Part shown: one piece after another, positions 1-12,904 of the stretch
Position numbering within the stretch: the stretch's first letter is position 1
Layout: every line of letters begins with the position of its first letter
NCBI GenBank assembly: GCA_050084985.1
Contig: JBITNC010000001.1
Coordinates: 23,436,001-23,500,000 of the forward strand
From: Nageia nagi
Lineage: Eukaryota; Pinophyta
Direction of reading: 5' to 3'
Length of the DNA: 64,000 bases
The notes under the pieces: model-generated
Told to the model about the DNA's origin: nothing
Database searches by the model: none
What the model saw: the letters and a program-made list of their open reading frames with translations, nothing else
Program-made: the position numbers and the translations under genes

Positions 1-594
1 TCATACTTCATCACTTGCACCAATGTTTCCAAATTTGAGACAAAAGTAATAGTTTGGTAGAGATCCATCTAGGTCAGGTTGGATACTAATCTAGGCGTAC
101 ACCATTCAAGATCTATTTTTAGTTGTAGAGTACAACACTATTAGAGTTCCTACAACCTTAGTAATCCCCACCAAAATGTCTTCATGCCAATAATACACCA
201 GTAGACATGGATGTCTAATCCATGAGTCCCATATTAAATCGTTATGTGTTGGAATCAAAATTTGGCCCGCATTTCCTTTGGAAAAAGCCTCTCTTTTTAA
301 AGAACCACGATCCCTTGATAAGATTTATTGCATGTCTTTTAACAAATCCAACTTTACCAAGAAAAACCCTTTTGGTAGGGTTATGGTATCTAATAGGCCT
401 CTCAGTCTCCATTTCCCCATATCCCATATCTTAAGGGTGTCCAAATCAAGTTGGGGCCCAAAAATCTTTCCCACTAGATTGTACGCTCCGTATGCTTGAA
501 CAAAAGCAATAATGGGAATGATTAGTCTACCTTGTTGATGGTGCCAGTTTGTAATGTGGTTAGATTTCTTTTTTCTACCTTGATCCTGGACCAC
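1..594 (-). pseudogene. LINE ORF1-like (DUF4283) fragment, cut by window edge
   Basis: Reading the minus strand from about 594 to the window start gives a broken protein that resembles the DUF4283 domain found in ORF1 of plant L1-type LINEs. Visible pieces in order are NLVGKIFGPQLDLDTLK, then GLLDTITLPKGFFLVKLD, then a block with GSWFFKKRGFF followed by GPNFDSN. Close to the edge comes YWHEDILVGITKVVGTL, which matches the position of the usual 'LP..YW....L..I...iG' part of the domain. At least two frameshifts and several stops separate the pieces, so it is not functional. LINE ORF1 proteins bind RNA during target-primed reverse transcription. The zinc knuckle and ORF2, if present, would lie outside the window. 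The assignment rests on domain pattern only; a free-standing zinc-knuckle repeat protein is the alternative. Confidence 0.5.
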
Positions 595-3500
595 CTATGC
601 CCAAGATTTGCTCTTAGAGTGGACTCCATCTTGTTGTCCTTCAATTGAAGTGTTCTAAGGAGACCCTATGTCTCCCAATACTCCCAAAGCTAATACGTAT
701 TGTCTCGAACCCGAAACACCTAGGTCAAAAGGATGCCTAGCAACTAACCAATGTCCTTTGCTTAGCTTTCGACCACCGTCCGCTCCCTTACCATCACGTT
801 GCTGCTCCAACTCCTTGCCAACCCCTAAAACCCTAGCCTCACCTCTCATGCTCTTGTGCCCATTCAAGTGTTCCAACCTCCTCATCAAGATCCCATCATC
901 ATTAAAGGTCATTGAATTCATTTGTAATTTTAATTTATCATTGAAGGGTTATATTCTTTTATATTGCAAGTTAACAAAATATATAATAGTAGGCATTAAG
1001 AAACTATTAATTCATCAATGGAAGTGATCAAGTTAATGATAATGAAGAGTTTGATTCTTACTAATGCAATTATTCTAGTTATCTAGTTTCTTTTTAATGT
1101 TGTTCTAAAGTAGCTTTGAGTTCTAGAATAATCTTCCTTTGTTTATCAAGCTTTGATAACTATGCATTTATTATTGTTATTGAACTTCTTAGGAATGCTC
1201 ATCCAAATCAACTTCTAATTTGAGCACAATTTTCTATAGTTTATGTTATGAAGTGTTGATACTTTAGGTTGCATTTCAATTCTTTACCTTGTACTTGTAC
1301 AACATAAGAATTATGATAAACAACATTATTTTTGAGGAAGATATCACTTGTTCAATCTTATTGATTACTTTATATGGTCAATAAAAGTGAGCAAGTTTTA
1401 TTTTATTTGATTTCAAAATATGCTTGCTTGTATGATTGAAGATGTATGAATGTTGTATTATCTTGAAACATCTTTATATTTTGTGTTGGTCCACTATACA
1501 ATATATTAAAGAATAAATGATTGATAAAATGATGTTACACTTGAATGTGATGAATAATTAGATATTTTCTTAATTTTACTTGATTTGGTGATGATTGATT
1601 GTAATTCTAGATTAATTAAAGATTGTGTTTTGACTCTAATCCTAATCGTATGATGATTCATAATCAAACATAGAAATACCAAATGATTTATATTTGTATG
1701 CCAAAGCACCCAATGATTTGGAATTGTTGGGTTGATGAAGTGACTAAGGAGAACCATGGACTCACGATCATAGATCATGAATATGGCCTTAGTGATTGGC
1801 TTCAATGATTGATGATAAGTACAAGTAACAAAAGATCATAAGAAATACTCCTTTTCACACAAATTTGATCAATTGATGATGATTCAAGATGAAAAAAGAC
1901 CAAATCTAGTAAAAGAACTTGTTTGGCTTAAATAACCAAATTGCATAACAATTTAACTAACTATTACAAGTCATCACACAATTTTATTAGGATGTATATG
2001 TACACAAAAATCACAACATAGGCATCCAAGAGCAAGATGCCTACCTTGTCATCACATTTTCAACTTCTTCCCGAAGGTGCCCCAACCATCATCACTAGTT
2101 GAAACTCTTTTTAGATCGATGTACACTTCCCACGGGTTGGGATATCGTTCACCAAGCTTCCCCTTTGGTAAGAAGACTAATCCAATGTTGGGTAGCCTGG
2201 CTAGCAGTGGCACAAATGAAAGGCGACTCGAGCCGAGCAAGATAGAGTTTGTAAAAAATTCCTAAATTGAAGTGATGTCAGTATTGGAAGATATCATCAA
2301 AATGAACTAAGGTTGGTTCACCATGCAGGACAACGTCAGCTAAAGAATAATAAATCCCCAATAGGAGAGAATAGTTAGAAAGAGGATCCCACTTAGGCAT
2401 GATGTCAACTCAACAAAATAACGTAATGGGTGACTAATGCTAGAAGCCTAAGGAGATGACATCAATAGTAGAATGATAAAACTCCCAACAAGAAAGAATA
2501 GTCGAAGTAAGACTCTGTCGAAGATGACATAAATAACAAGGAAGGGCTTCAAAATGAACTAAGGCCAGGCACCCCAACCTTGGGCATTAGCAGCTAATGG
2601 ACCAGAGTTGATTCACCATACAAGATGCCATCAACATCAAAATGACAAACATTCTATAAAGGAAAATAGCTACTCAATGAGAGAAAAGCCCTGAGGTTTC
2701 AAAAACCCAAATATGATGCCAAAAAGAGGTTGTTAATGTTAAAAATATTAAGGTTGATAAGTCTCATGGGATGATGCCATTCATGATGTCTTTTACTATC
2801 GAAAGCTACATACAAGAGGCTAAGGAATGAATGAGGCCTCCGGCCACCTGATATAAGGTATCAATAATATACAAAGAGAAAGATACTTCTCCCGAAATAC
2901 CTCTAATCCTAACAATCAACACTTCTGGCATATAGGAGGGAAAGCCCTAGCAAGTATGAAGACCAGTGTAGTCAAAGTATGATACTAGTTAGCTAGAGAT
3001 CCTAGTAACACTTGATCAAGCATGCCATTCACATGATTAAGTCACAAAATTACTTAGGATCAACACAAGATCTGGATGTGGTGCATGTAGCACGAGACTC
3101 AAGCTTTATGAATAACAAAGGAACAAGTAAAAGTCTCCAAGTGGAATAGATTTCCATCGGTAATCTTGTCATAAATATGAACATGAATAAAATGACTATT
3201 GTATCAGTTAACTCAGTTCACTATTTGAAATAAGGAACCATGCATGGAAAGATCATCCTATGTTAGTCGAGCTATGTACAAAGATTGTAATCCTAAAGTG
3301 ATATAAATGTGGATCTTCTAGTAGTGTCTAAGAGTTTTGAATTTAATATCTTGCTTTGAATAACATAACTACCGATTTGTGGTAGTAGGTTTAAGAGTTA
3401 GTTAAAGTATCAGGAAATCTATACTTAGGTTTAAGAGTTAGTTAAAGTATTATAAATAGGTAGCTTGATATTGTATTACAGGAGGATTATTTGATATTTT

Positions 3501-5778
3501 CCCTTTTATAATGGAAAATTGCTTATGTTGTATCAAATTGGATTGGGTCATGTTTGCTCTTTTATTTTAATATCTGTATTTTGGGTGTTTATAAGGATGG
3601 TTTTGATCAATCCCTCCTACTTTTGGGATGTAGGTGATTGATATATTAGTAGCTATTATGCTTAGCTCTCTTATGGAATATATGTGAGTTTGTGTTTCAT
3701 TTGTGGTTGCGAGTGGAATGTCCTCCCCATGGTTTTGGTGTATTGCATTGGAAGCTCGAGATGGCTTTGAGCTTTAGCTTTCCCTTTTCTTTCAAGTAAC
3801 CTTTATCTTTTCTAAGAGTCAAACTCTTTTTGATGCCCTATCTTTTTGTTTCCAACACTTTTGACCCTAGCACGAAAGGCACTCCATGGCTATTGGAGAA
3901 GGTCTCCAACCTGATAGAAATTGAAGTTGAATTATGAAGCCTTGACCTTGTGGCTCGCGTATTTATCTATGAGGACGTGAGCTCATGGGATATTGGTCAC
4001 TTTATCTATGGTTTGTCCATCCTAAGGCATTGAAGTTTCATTTACCCTATCTAGGGAGGCATTTTCTTATCAAAGAGAGGAATCCAATCAAGGGATTTGC
4101 TACTCTATCAACGAGTGGCAAGTTCTTGAAGAAGGAAATTCATATAAGAATTGAATTGTAAAAACTAAAGGTTGGACATGTAGTGCATCCAATGTTAGCT
4201 AGTATGATCTCAGTTTGATGCATCCTACATCATTGCTGATCAACAATTTTTGGAATGCTTGATGGGACTTGTCTCACACACACTCAAAGGTATTATATAG
4301 GCTTCCAACTAAAACAAAAATGGATCCTTGTCTCGTATAATTATAGTTCTGACCTCACATAATAAATATTTTTTTTCTAACCAAATAGTTGGTTAGTTTT
4401 TGCTTATGCAAATCCCTATTCATTGTCAAAGTTCATATCTTTTTGTTATACATGATATATTTCCTAAATCTCATCTCACATGTACACTATAATATTTTGG
4501 ATAAAGTTTCTCTAAGCCAACCTAAATACAAGGCACAAGGCTTGATTGTATTAACACAATCAGGTGTCATCATGTAAATTTAAGTTGTCCTTCCTCCATT
4601 TCATTGAAATCTTAGATGTAATCCCATAAGCATATAGAATGTCGAGCATCAAGTACCTGAGAACTTGGGTAAAGATATACCCAAAGGAGATTGCAAATAA
4701 AAAATCAAGGTCTAGGGCATTATTGTGATACCCCAACATCACCAACTAAGGTAAGAAACCCGAAGGAAGCTAAGCTAGGAGATTATGAATAGATGATATC
4801 AATATCATGCATCATGTCTAACCTAAAATCTCCCGAGTCTCTTTAATGACAATTGATGTCAGGACCAAGAAAACACCCTTCATTTTTCAAAATCCATATT
4901 TCTCCAAATGCACTTTGGAGTCAAAGAGGATCACTTACAATAGGGATGAATGTTCTCAACATAAATTTGAGATGTCCCATTCTAGTTTACCAACAAGTTG
5001 AAGAGAAGATACAAATATTCCCAAAGAGTCAAATCAGAAATAAATCTTGCATGAATTACCTAGTATATTAGAAGATACAATCAGGATTGCTCTAATCATC
5101 ACAACATGTGGCTACTATAAAAAAATCCCTTATTCCCTTGAGAAGGTACATGTGTAACTTAAATCAAGATAAAGATTGTAAGATGAGTAGCCATTAATAA
5201 CATCGATCATATGTAGCCGAGTTCTAATAAGAGTGTATCTATCTTGATGAAAAGATGTATCACACTAATTTGGCTTATAACTTAATCGAATCACCCACCT
5301 CACTATACTAGGATTAAAATAATTTACAAATATGGATTAACTGATAAGATGGGTTGAGGGTAGATCGGTTAAATACAAATAAAAGTTACCAAAGAGTCAA
5401 CATTGATTCCTATGTGAAGAAGAAAATCAAGCTAAAATATAGTACTCCTCCCAACTCAAACATGATAGAAATCACAAAGGAAAAGTTACTCGACCAAAGT
5501 AAATACAGATCACCAAATCTCTAACCAATTTGGGTTCTAGTGCCAAACAAATTAGCCTCTTGATTAAATCCAAATCAAGAACAAAGCTTATGCTTAAATA
5601 CCAAGTAGATACCTCTATTTCTTCATAAAATGAAAAACAAAGGAGGATTCCTAAGAAGGAAAAGGTTTCAAGAAGTTCCTATGAAGCCATACCTTGGTGT
5701 GATAGCTATGCACATCAATATTTCTTGTTATTCCTACACCATTTTTCCCCCTGACATCCTTTCCCAAATCCTATTGAT
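595..5778. other. No recognisable gene; diffuse decayed repeat DNA
   Basis: Only short open frames occur here and none shows a family motif. Part of 660-900 is less AT-rich and open on both strands. The stretch 2050-2265 is also open on both strands, which points to chance. Between about 2280 and 2720 related phrases recur (variants of 'aatgaactaagg' and 'ttcaccat'), giving the look of a degenerate local duplication. Confidence 0.45.
3386..3460 (+). repeat. 25-bp direct repeat followed by TATA-like box
   Basis: The same 25-bp word starting TAGGTTTAAGAG occurs at 3386-3410 and 3426-3450. The second copy runs directly into TATAAATAGG (3451-3460). This could be the promoter part of an old LTR, but I could not find LTR ends around it. 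Confidence 0.4.
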
Positions 5779-7141
5779 TTATCTAGAAAAGATGAACTTA
5801 TCATTATTTTTGTACTCCAAGCCATAACTATCAATGCCATTGATGTATATCAAAATATTCTTTTCTACAGTATAGTGGGCCTTCTTTGGTTCATTGATAA
5901 ATCTAGAAAGATAGCTAATGATATAGAAAATATCTAGCATGATATATGCTAGGTAAATTAACCTTCCAATCAATGGATGGTAAAGAGTTGCATTTATCGA
6001 TGGAGAACAAGAATGGGGTGATAAATATAAACTAGGTTCAATTGGAATGGACATCAGTTAACAATTTTTCATCCTAAATTTCTACAACAACTTCTTAGTG
6101 TACTTCATATATGAAATAAATATATGATCCTACATCTGCTAGACCTCCAATCCAAGGTAATAGTGAATTAAACCAAGTTCATTCATTTTAATTGATATTT
6201 TGAAGTCATTTTTGAAAGATGTGATTAACTCCTTAGTGTTGCCTATGATAATCATATCATCAACATATACTTCAACTATGATAATATCCTCACATGTTGT
6301 CAAAAGTAGAGGTTAAGATCATACAGACTCCTATTGAATTCATGTTGTAGTAGGTGGGAATCAATTTTCATGTAAAAGGGTCATGGATCCTATTTCAAGC
6401 CATACATAAACTTGATTAATCTACACAATTTTTTTTTCATAGATCAATTACAAATCCTTCAAGTTGTTGAATGTAGACTTATTCTTCTAAGTATATATTT
6501 AGGAATATGCTTTTCACATCCATTTGATGGAATTTCAAGCCAAAAGTATGCTACCATTGCAAAAGAAATTCTAATTGTATTTATCTTGGCTATGGGAGAA
6601 AAAGTCTCCTCATATTCAATACCTTCCTATGGAGCATAACCTTTGGATACAAGTCAGAACTTGTGCTTATTGAGTGTACCATAAACTTTGTACTTGGTTT
6701 TGAACATCCATTTGGATCTAATGGCCTTCTTCCCTGATGGAAGATCTACCAACTTCCATGTGTCATTTTGCATCAATGCATCATATTCAGCCTACATGGA
6801 TGACTTCCAATGTGATAGCTCAATAGCTTCATGAACTGTTTTAGGTTTAGGTGTATTCATAACTATGCTCATTAGTAAAAAATTCACTTCATCATAAGCC
6901 ATGCTTCATGTCCTTGATTTGGAGCTAGAATTATTTGGTGGAGCACTCAAGTTTGAATCTGTAGTGTCTTCTGGTACCATTTCAATCTTTTAATATTTTT
7001 AGGTGAAAAATTAAAAGTTGGAGCTTCTCTCTCATCATCCTTGTCATCATAATTGATTATGGGATCATTGTCAAGTTTAGGTACCTTTGCATATGAATTA
7101 GTTGAAAATTCACTAGTCTCATCAAAGATTACATCTCTGTC
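5779..7141 (-). pseudogene. Ty1/Copia pol fragment: reverse transcriptase to early RNase H
   Basis: Minus-strand reading gives, from 7141 leftwards, the end of the integrase region with RDVIFDE (Copia elements typically have SRDVxFDE there). Next is the RT start with NDTWKLVDLPSGKKAI.SKWMFKTK and GIEYEETFSPIAKI. The RT active site VEVYVDDMIIIGN lies near 6255, then LGLIHYYLGLEV, and finally the stretch from 6054 to 5779 with LIGRLIYLA and SRFINEPKKAHY, the Copia RT/RNase H junction. The YVDD catalytic motif is intact, but stops and a gap of unreadable sequence break the frame. The fragment ends near 5779 without RNase H catalytic motifs. At 7141 it stops at the first base of a plus-strand LTR, so it was probably interrupted by that insertion. 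The rest of its integrase was not found on the far side. Confidence 0.8.
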
Positions 7142-7609
7142 TGTTAGAATGTATAATGCATTATTGTAAAGGTTGTATTAAATATTATATGTAACTTTAC
7201 TAATACTTAAGGGTATCATTTGATACCTTAAGTATTTTAATGAATATAATAATGTAACTTGTCCTACACTCCATGTCATGAGCATGCCCCTTGGATCAAA
7301 GGATGTGCAAGTCATGCTTAGGTAATCCAAAGAGGGATTTTGGCCTATAAATAGAAGGCTCCCTCTTTGTAATTATACACCAATTGTGGAGTAAGGTTTA
7401 TGCTATAGGATAGAAGTATAGGATTTGAGATTAGGAAGATTGTATTTATGATTGAAGTAAAGATATAGTTAGTAGATGTACTCCTAGTTGGAGGAACCAT
7501 TTTACATCTTATGTTGTGAGATTACTTTGTGTATTTGTTAGATGTAATTGTGAGCTTTTATGTGATCTTGGTAGTTTAGGATTGTTCTTTTTATATTTCA
7601 ATTCTTTCA
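7142..7609 (+). repeat. Copia-type LTR (5' LTR orientation)
   Basis: The segment starts TGTTAGAATG and ends CTTTCA. A tRNA-Met-type primer-binding site follows at once, which fixes it as a 5' LTR on the plus strand. It has a clear TATA box about 200 bp from the start and a leader typical of a retroelement R/U5. It is about 468 bp long. It inserted next to, or into, the Copia fragment on its left. No matching second LTR and no gag were found to the right, so it is an orphan 5' end. The left boundary is sharp because the neighbouring Copia protein pattern stops there. Confidence 0.7.
7345..7354 (+). promoter_or_regulatory. TATA box of the LTR promoter
   Basis: CTATAAATAG lies inside the LTR, preceded by a moderately GC-richer segment and followed by a pyrimidine-rich start region. 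This matches the usual place of a plant LTR core promoter. Confidence 0.6.
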
Positions 7610-7611
7610 AT

Positions 7612-7623
7612 TGGTATCAAATC
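7612..7623 (+). promoter_or_regulatory. Primer-binding site (initiator tRNA-Met type)
   Basis: TGGTATCAAATC begins three bases after the LTR end. The common plant site complementary to initiator tRNA-Met is TGGTATCAGAGC, so two positions differ. Confidence 0.6.
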
Positions 7624-8454
7624 TCACTTTAAAGCTTCTCTTTACATCCTTAGGTTGAAAGCTCTTCTTCAACTCTCTTAGAGATCTTCTTCCTTTCCAT
7701 ATTGAAGTCTTGTTGAGGTAAAGACTACGAAAAGGTATAATTACACTCCTTATTGGTTATTTTTTTACTCATTACTGATACTAACATATCTTATAACATA
7801 TGTTAATTTATTTTATTTTTCAAAATATTGTTGAAATAATGATACAATTTTTTTCTTATACTAACTTCTTGTGAAATGCAATTGTTTTTGCTTAACATAT
7901 TGTTATCTTTTACTAAGGAGATCAGTACATGAAAATTACAATTTCTTATATATATAGACATTCATTTTTGAGATAAATCTCTTAACCTAAGTCTTACAAA
8001 AAAAAGGGAGGAGAAATTTTTTTCCATAGTTGTACTCTATTTAAATAGTTTCAACCATAATAGGTGGCTTCACATAAACATTTTTTTTAAATGTGTATAT
8101 ATATATCTATATGTCTATATTTACATCCACCTTTGTATGGGTGACCTATATATTTTTTTTACAAACAAAAAAAAACAACAACATGCTCATTGAAATCTGC
8201 CCCTTGGTTCCTCTTGCATCACTCTATGTTGACCTCCCATCTACGATAGTTCTATGGTTGCTCAAAATGAAACTGTAGTGCTCTTGGATCCAATTCCTAT
8301 GGTGCTACATAGGATCCCCTTTAGTCTTGCTATTCTGGCTAACCTTATCAATTTTGTTAATCATTTGGTGCACATCACTTAATGGACCCAAGTGAATCCT
8401 TACTTTTTGCCCAAGCTCACCCCTTCCTTCTCTGCATGCTTTTAAATTAGATTC
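7624..8454. other. Short retroelement leader then AT-rich unassigned DNA
   Basis: The first ~120 bases look like an untranslated leader of the LTR element. After about 7740 the sequence is poly-T/poly-A rich with no coding pattern. The block 8305-8454 follows the Copia breakpoint at about 8455 and does not continue the RT; I do not recognise it. Confidence 0.4.
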
Positions 8455-10990
8455 CTTATCATTGGGATAAGGAACCAAATTCCAAGTTTTATTTTTTATA
8501 AGCACCTCATACTCCACTTTCATGGCTTCCATCTAGCACTTATGCTTAGAAGCTTCTTTAAAGGTTGAAGGCTCATGGTTGTTGTCAATTTTAGTAATTA
8601 AGGATTTGTTCAAGGTCATACTCTTTGTTACCTTTTATGTTAGAGAATTTTATTCCTATGGTGAATTATCTACATCAATATCCAATTATCAAGGAGCAAT
8701 AGAAGAGTCCTCTAGATCATCAACATCCTCATTAGAAGCAGATTCTTCAAGAAGTTCATTGAACTTTACATCCATTGAAATGAATACTATTTTATAGGTT
8801 GAAGAGTAGAGCCTGTAGCCTCTATGTTCATTTTTATAACTCACAAAGATGCATTTGTCAACTCTTTGATTCAAATTATTCTTTTTTTCAAAAATAATGT
8901 AAGAGAAAGCTTCACAACCAAACACCTTAAGGTGAGAAATGTTAGGTTTTCTTCCTAATCATATCTCAAAAGGAGTTTTATGTTGAATAGCTTTTGTGAG
9001 ACACCTATTCAAGGTGTAAATATCAATGCTCATAGCTTCACCCCATAAGAACTTAGGAAGATTACCCAACATGCATCTAGCCATCTCCATGATTATTCTA
9101 TTTTTTCAATCGATAACACCATTCTATTGAGGAGTGTAAAGAATCATAAACTGCCTCTTGATTCCATACTTAGCACAATAGTCATTGAACTCATTATTGT
9201 TATATTCTTCCCCATTATCTAATCTCAACATCTTGATTTTAAGGTTAGTTTGATTCTCAATAAAGGCCTTAAAAACCTTAAAACTCTCAAAGGTTTGATC
9301 CTTGTGCTCAAGTAGATACCCAAAGGTCATCCTACTAAAGTCATCAATGAAGCTCAAGATGTAAGATTCTCCTCCAAGTGAATTAGTCTGAAATAGACCC
9401 ATAAAATCTAAACGCATAAGTTTAATAAGTTGAGATGCTCTTTTTGCCTTATCTTTTTCAAACTTTTATCAATGCATCTTGCCAAGAATGCACTTCTTGC
9501 ATAGACCAACTAAAGGAGAAATTGAAGGCAAACCTTCCACAAGTTCTTAGGCTTTCATGTTTTGAATACTTTTGTGGTTAAGGTGCCCTAAATTATGGTG
9601 CCATAGATTGCCTTTAGAATACACACTAGAAGCAAGACAAATATTTGATGAAACTTGATCTATATTGTAGAGGTTATCTTTTATAGATCCTTTAACCAAA
9701 ATGACAAGTCCTTTCTTAATGCACCAACTTTGAGAGTTATACTCAAAAGAGTACCCTTTTTTAGAAACTTAGATCATGGAGAAAACGTTCATCCTTAACT
9801 TAAGAACATAGAGAACATTTTCAAAAACCTTTTCATGAATTAGCACACTCCCAATTCTTTGGACTCAAAGGTAGAGTTATCACCTATCACAACTTCATCC
9901 TTATTATACTTGTGAAAGTTTGTAAACTTTTTCTTTTAAAAGCATAGGTGATTAGTGCAACCATAGTCAATAATCCATTCAGATGAAAAGGTGTGAGACA
10001 TGGAGTAGAGAGTCATAGCAAAACCAACATGAGTATTTTTGTTTCCTTTGTAGTTCTTTATATTTCCATTACCTTTATACTTTTTCTCCTTTTTCATTTT
10101 GTAACAATCAACTTATTTGTGACCTTACATGCCATAATAGTTACCATTGCCATCAAACTTTTTTTTTAAGATAAGGAGTGTTTGTTTTGCCTTTTCCATC
10201 TTTTTGCTTGAAGTGATTATTGTTACCATTATTCTTATTGCTGTGTTTGTTATTTCTATTGTTCCTATTATTATTGTAATGATTGCCTCTTTTCTTAACC
10301 CTTTTGAAAGAAGAAGGGTAAGATTTCTTTTGATGGTTTAATTTCTTATTAAAAAGAGTTTTGGTTACTTCAAGAGCAATGTTATTATCCTTAAAAGAAG
10401 GAATCAACCTTTTATTGTTAAGGGTTTCTTCATACTTCAATAGGTGTCTTGAAAGATTCTCAAGGGAGATGACTTCTTCTTTATCATCAAGCCTTATTTT
10501 TATAACTGTTACAAAGTTTTTAAACTTTTACGAGAGGTTTTGAAGAATGATGAAGACCATGAACTCATCATTGATCTAATTGCACCCATAAGCCATAATT
10601 TGGGTCTTTAGGTCAATGATTTTTTTCAAATAGATAGCCACATTTTCATCTTCCTCTTGATAAGATTGAAGTAATTTTTGGAGAATGGTAAACCTTCTTG
10701 AAAATTTAAACCAAGATAGATTTGCTTTAGCTTATCCAATGCATATTTTGCTAAGGTTGAGGAGGATATCATCAAGAGCACATCATCTGAAATTGCATGA
10801 TAAATCATGAAGGTTGCTAACTCATTTTTTGTGTTGTAAACCTCTAGTGCCTTCTCATTTGTAGGAGGTACAAAGTTCTCATTCATTTTTTGCCATAGCT
10901 TTCTTGCCTGTAATTTGAATTTCATCGAGGTTCCCAAATCTCATAGTTGGAACTATCAAGAATGTGTTTGGGTAAAAAGGATTCTTCCAT
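8455..10990 (-). pseudogene. Ty1/Copia element A: gag, protease, integrase, start of RT
   Basis: The minus strand reads in normal Copia order. Gag (10,990-10,626) carries a typical helical block ending ...LDKLKQIYLGLNF. A Lys/Asn-rich linker (10,440-10,153) is followed by a degraded zinc knuckle ending GHK.VDCYKMKK. Protease near 9960 reads EWIIDYGCTNHLC, so the usual DSG/DTG active site is DYG. The GAG-pre-integrase part has HHNLGHLNHKSI, and the integrase core (9417-9124) has SFIDDFSRMTFGY and LRLDNGEEY. The third catalytic residue position reads NGVID-stop-KN instead of NGVxERKN. Next comes GCEAFSY...KCIFVSYKNEHRGYRLYS, and the RT start AMKVEYEVLIKNKTWNLVPYPND, after which homology ends abruptly at about 8455. 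There are several stops and frameshifts. It belongs to the same family as the plus-strand copy at 12,905-14,547. Confidence 0.87.
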
Positions 10991-12904
10991 TTGCTACAAA
11001 AAATGTGAAATAATAAGCATGTATTTTCAATAAACCAAGTAAATAATACATGTTACATTTAACACTAAATACATGCTTGATTGATTTATAAGTGCAAATG
11101 TTTTACAATTCAAATAGTAACCCATGTACCCAAATACATTTCTCATCTCAAGAACTATATATGTAGAGTGACATTATTGAGGCTTATTTTCTTATCTAAA
11201 ATTAGGCCTTCACCTAGATGCCCACACAAGAGAAGCTTAAGTACTACCAATCTTCAATTAGTTCCTCTTAGGTAGTAATATACTCTCACAACAAGAAGTA
11301 CTAGCTATTTTCCAAGGTTATAACATTTATTGGATCAACCAAATTATTAATCTTGATTAGGTTTCAAGTTGTTTTAGGTTATTAGGATAATCCCTAAATA
11401 AACGTGCGAATATGTGGTATCACTACACATATACCTATCCACCTGTTGGAGTTAAATCTATACCAATAAAGGAATTAGGGGTAATTAAGTAGTACAAACT
11501 TTTCACCACTTGGATTATCAAACTTAAAGGCTCTAGTCCACTTGTTCTCACCTCATGGCTCCCCAAACAAGTCATGTTGTAGAATGTACATGCAGATGTG
11601 TTCATTTTAGGGGGTTGCTCATATCAATGTTTGCATTTTTGTTTGCATAAATAAATAAATCAAAGTATAAAATATGAAATAAAAGAGCATAAATATAACA
11701 TCATTCATTCATAACTTGAACCCTAAGTGTCCAATGGGTTTTGTTTACTAACCCTTAAAGGACATCTTTATATCAATCCTTATTTTGTACAAGTTTATTC
11801 CATACTTTGCATAAGAAATAAAAAAAATGCATTATTATCATAAAAAAATTAAGTAATAAGCATGCACCATTTGCATAAGTTCATTTATTAACTTTGCAAA
11901 AAAAATGATAAATACATAAGTGTAACCATGCATTAAATATGCACAAGTTTATTTGATAACTTTGCATAAAAAAATTATGCATTATTCCCATAATGTAAAA
12001 AATTAAGTAATAAGAATGCACTATTTGCATAAGTTCATTTATTAACTTTGCAAAAAAAATGATAAATACATAAGTGTAAGCATGCATTAAATATGCACAA
12101 ATTCATTTGATAACTTTGCATAAAAAATATTAATAGAGGTAAAAAACTTAGGCATGCATCCATTTTTAAGTAAACAAAAAAAACCAAAAAATTCCCTCTT
12201 ATTGACATAAAAAAATGATGTGGAAGAGGTCTTATTGAATAGGATGTGTATTGGAATAAGGGAAAAAAATGGTAGCAAATTTAAACTAAGGCAAAAAAAA
12301 ATAGCTATATTCCTATTCATGTTAAAGCAACTGGAAATGCAAGTCAAGAGGGGCAAGTGGATGCATCATGACAACTTCACCAAAGTATTGAATACAAAGT
12401 GTTTACTTATGTGGGTTTGGTGAGGAGATAGGAGAAGATGACTAGAACACGAAACAAAAAGGTCGTAACATGACAAGGAGATCATGATGTGGGAGGATGC
12501 ATAGAGGAGAATTCTGCAATCTTCACTTAGATTCATTCACGAAGTTCTCTGAATCTATCTTTCAAGAACGTTGTGGGAATGATAAAAAGAAAAAACATCA
12601 AAAAAATCTTATCCTTATGGAAATTCAATTTGTGGAAGAGAGACCCATTTGGAAGAGAATTCAGATTTTAAAACACCCATTTGAAAGCCAATTTTGATTT
12701 TGAAAATTCCCATTTGGGATTTTGGGAGTTTTTGATGGTAGGACAAAGGAGGTGTCGCATGGTCTAGAGGTAGAGTTAGGGTGTGAGCCATATCCAACAC
12801 TTCACAATATTCCAATAATGCCCTAAGTGAAAGTAGGGTTGGGCAGCTATATCAAATTGAAAGAAGCGCTATGGGGTAAAGAGACAGCTATGGTTACGAG
12901 GAGA
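10991..12904. other. Presumed 5' LTR/leader side of Copia A plus unassigned DNA
   Basis: No coding pattern is visible. Because Copia A runs leftwards from 10,990, its 5' leader and LTR should lie here, but I could not define LTR ends and no second copy is available for comparison. The segment includes a 150-bp tandem duplication (separate entry). At about 12,640-12,730, CCCATTTG recurs roughly every 30 bp. Confidence 0.4.
11827..12128. repeat. Two-copy tandem duplication, 150-bp unit
   Basis: ATGCATTATT at 11,827 recurs at 11,977. The intervening 150 bp, including the phrase GCATAAGTTCATTTATTAAC and an AT-rich tail ending TTGCATAAAAAA, is repeated with few changes. Short open frames here are artefacts of the repeat. 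Confidence 0.85.

Noticed and set aside
655-1027. Open frames of 88 and 119 codons on opposite strands
   Set aside because: They overlap each other, have no family motif, and lie in a slightly GC-richer stretch where long frames arise by chance.
2052-2265. 62-codon frames open on both strands
   Set aside because: Open on both strands with no motif and no neighbouring signal.
10147-10543. Plus-strand frames rich in Phe/Ile/Val that look like membrane proteins
   Set aside because: They are the antisense of the Lys/Asn-rich gag linker of Copia A.
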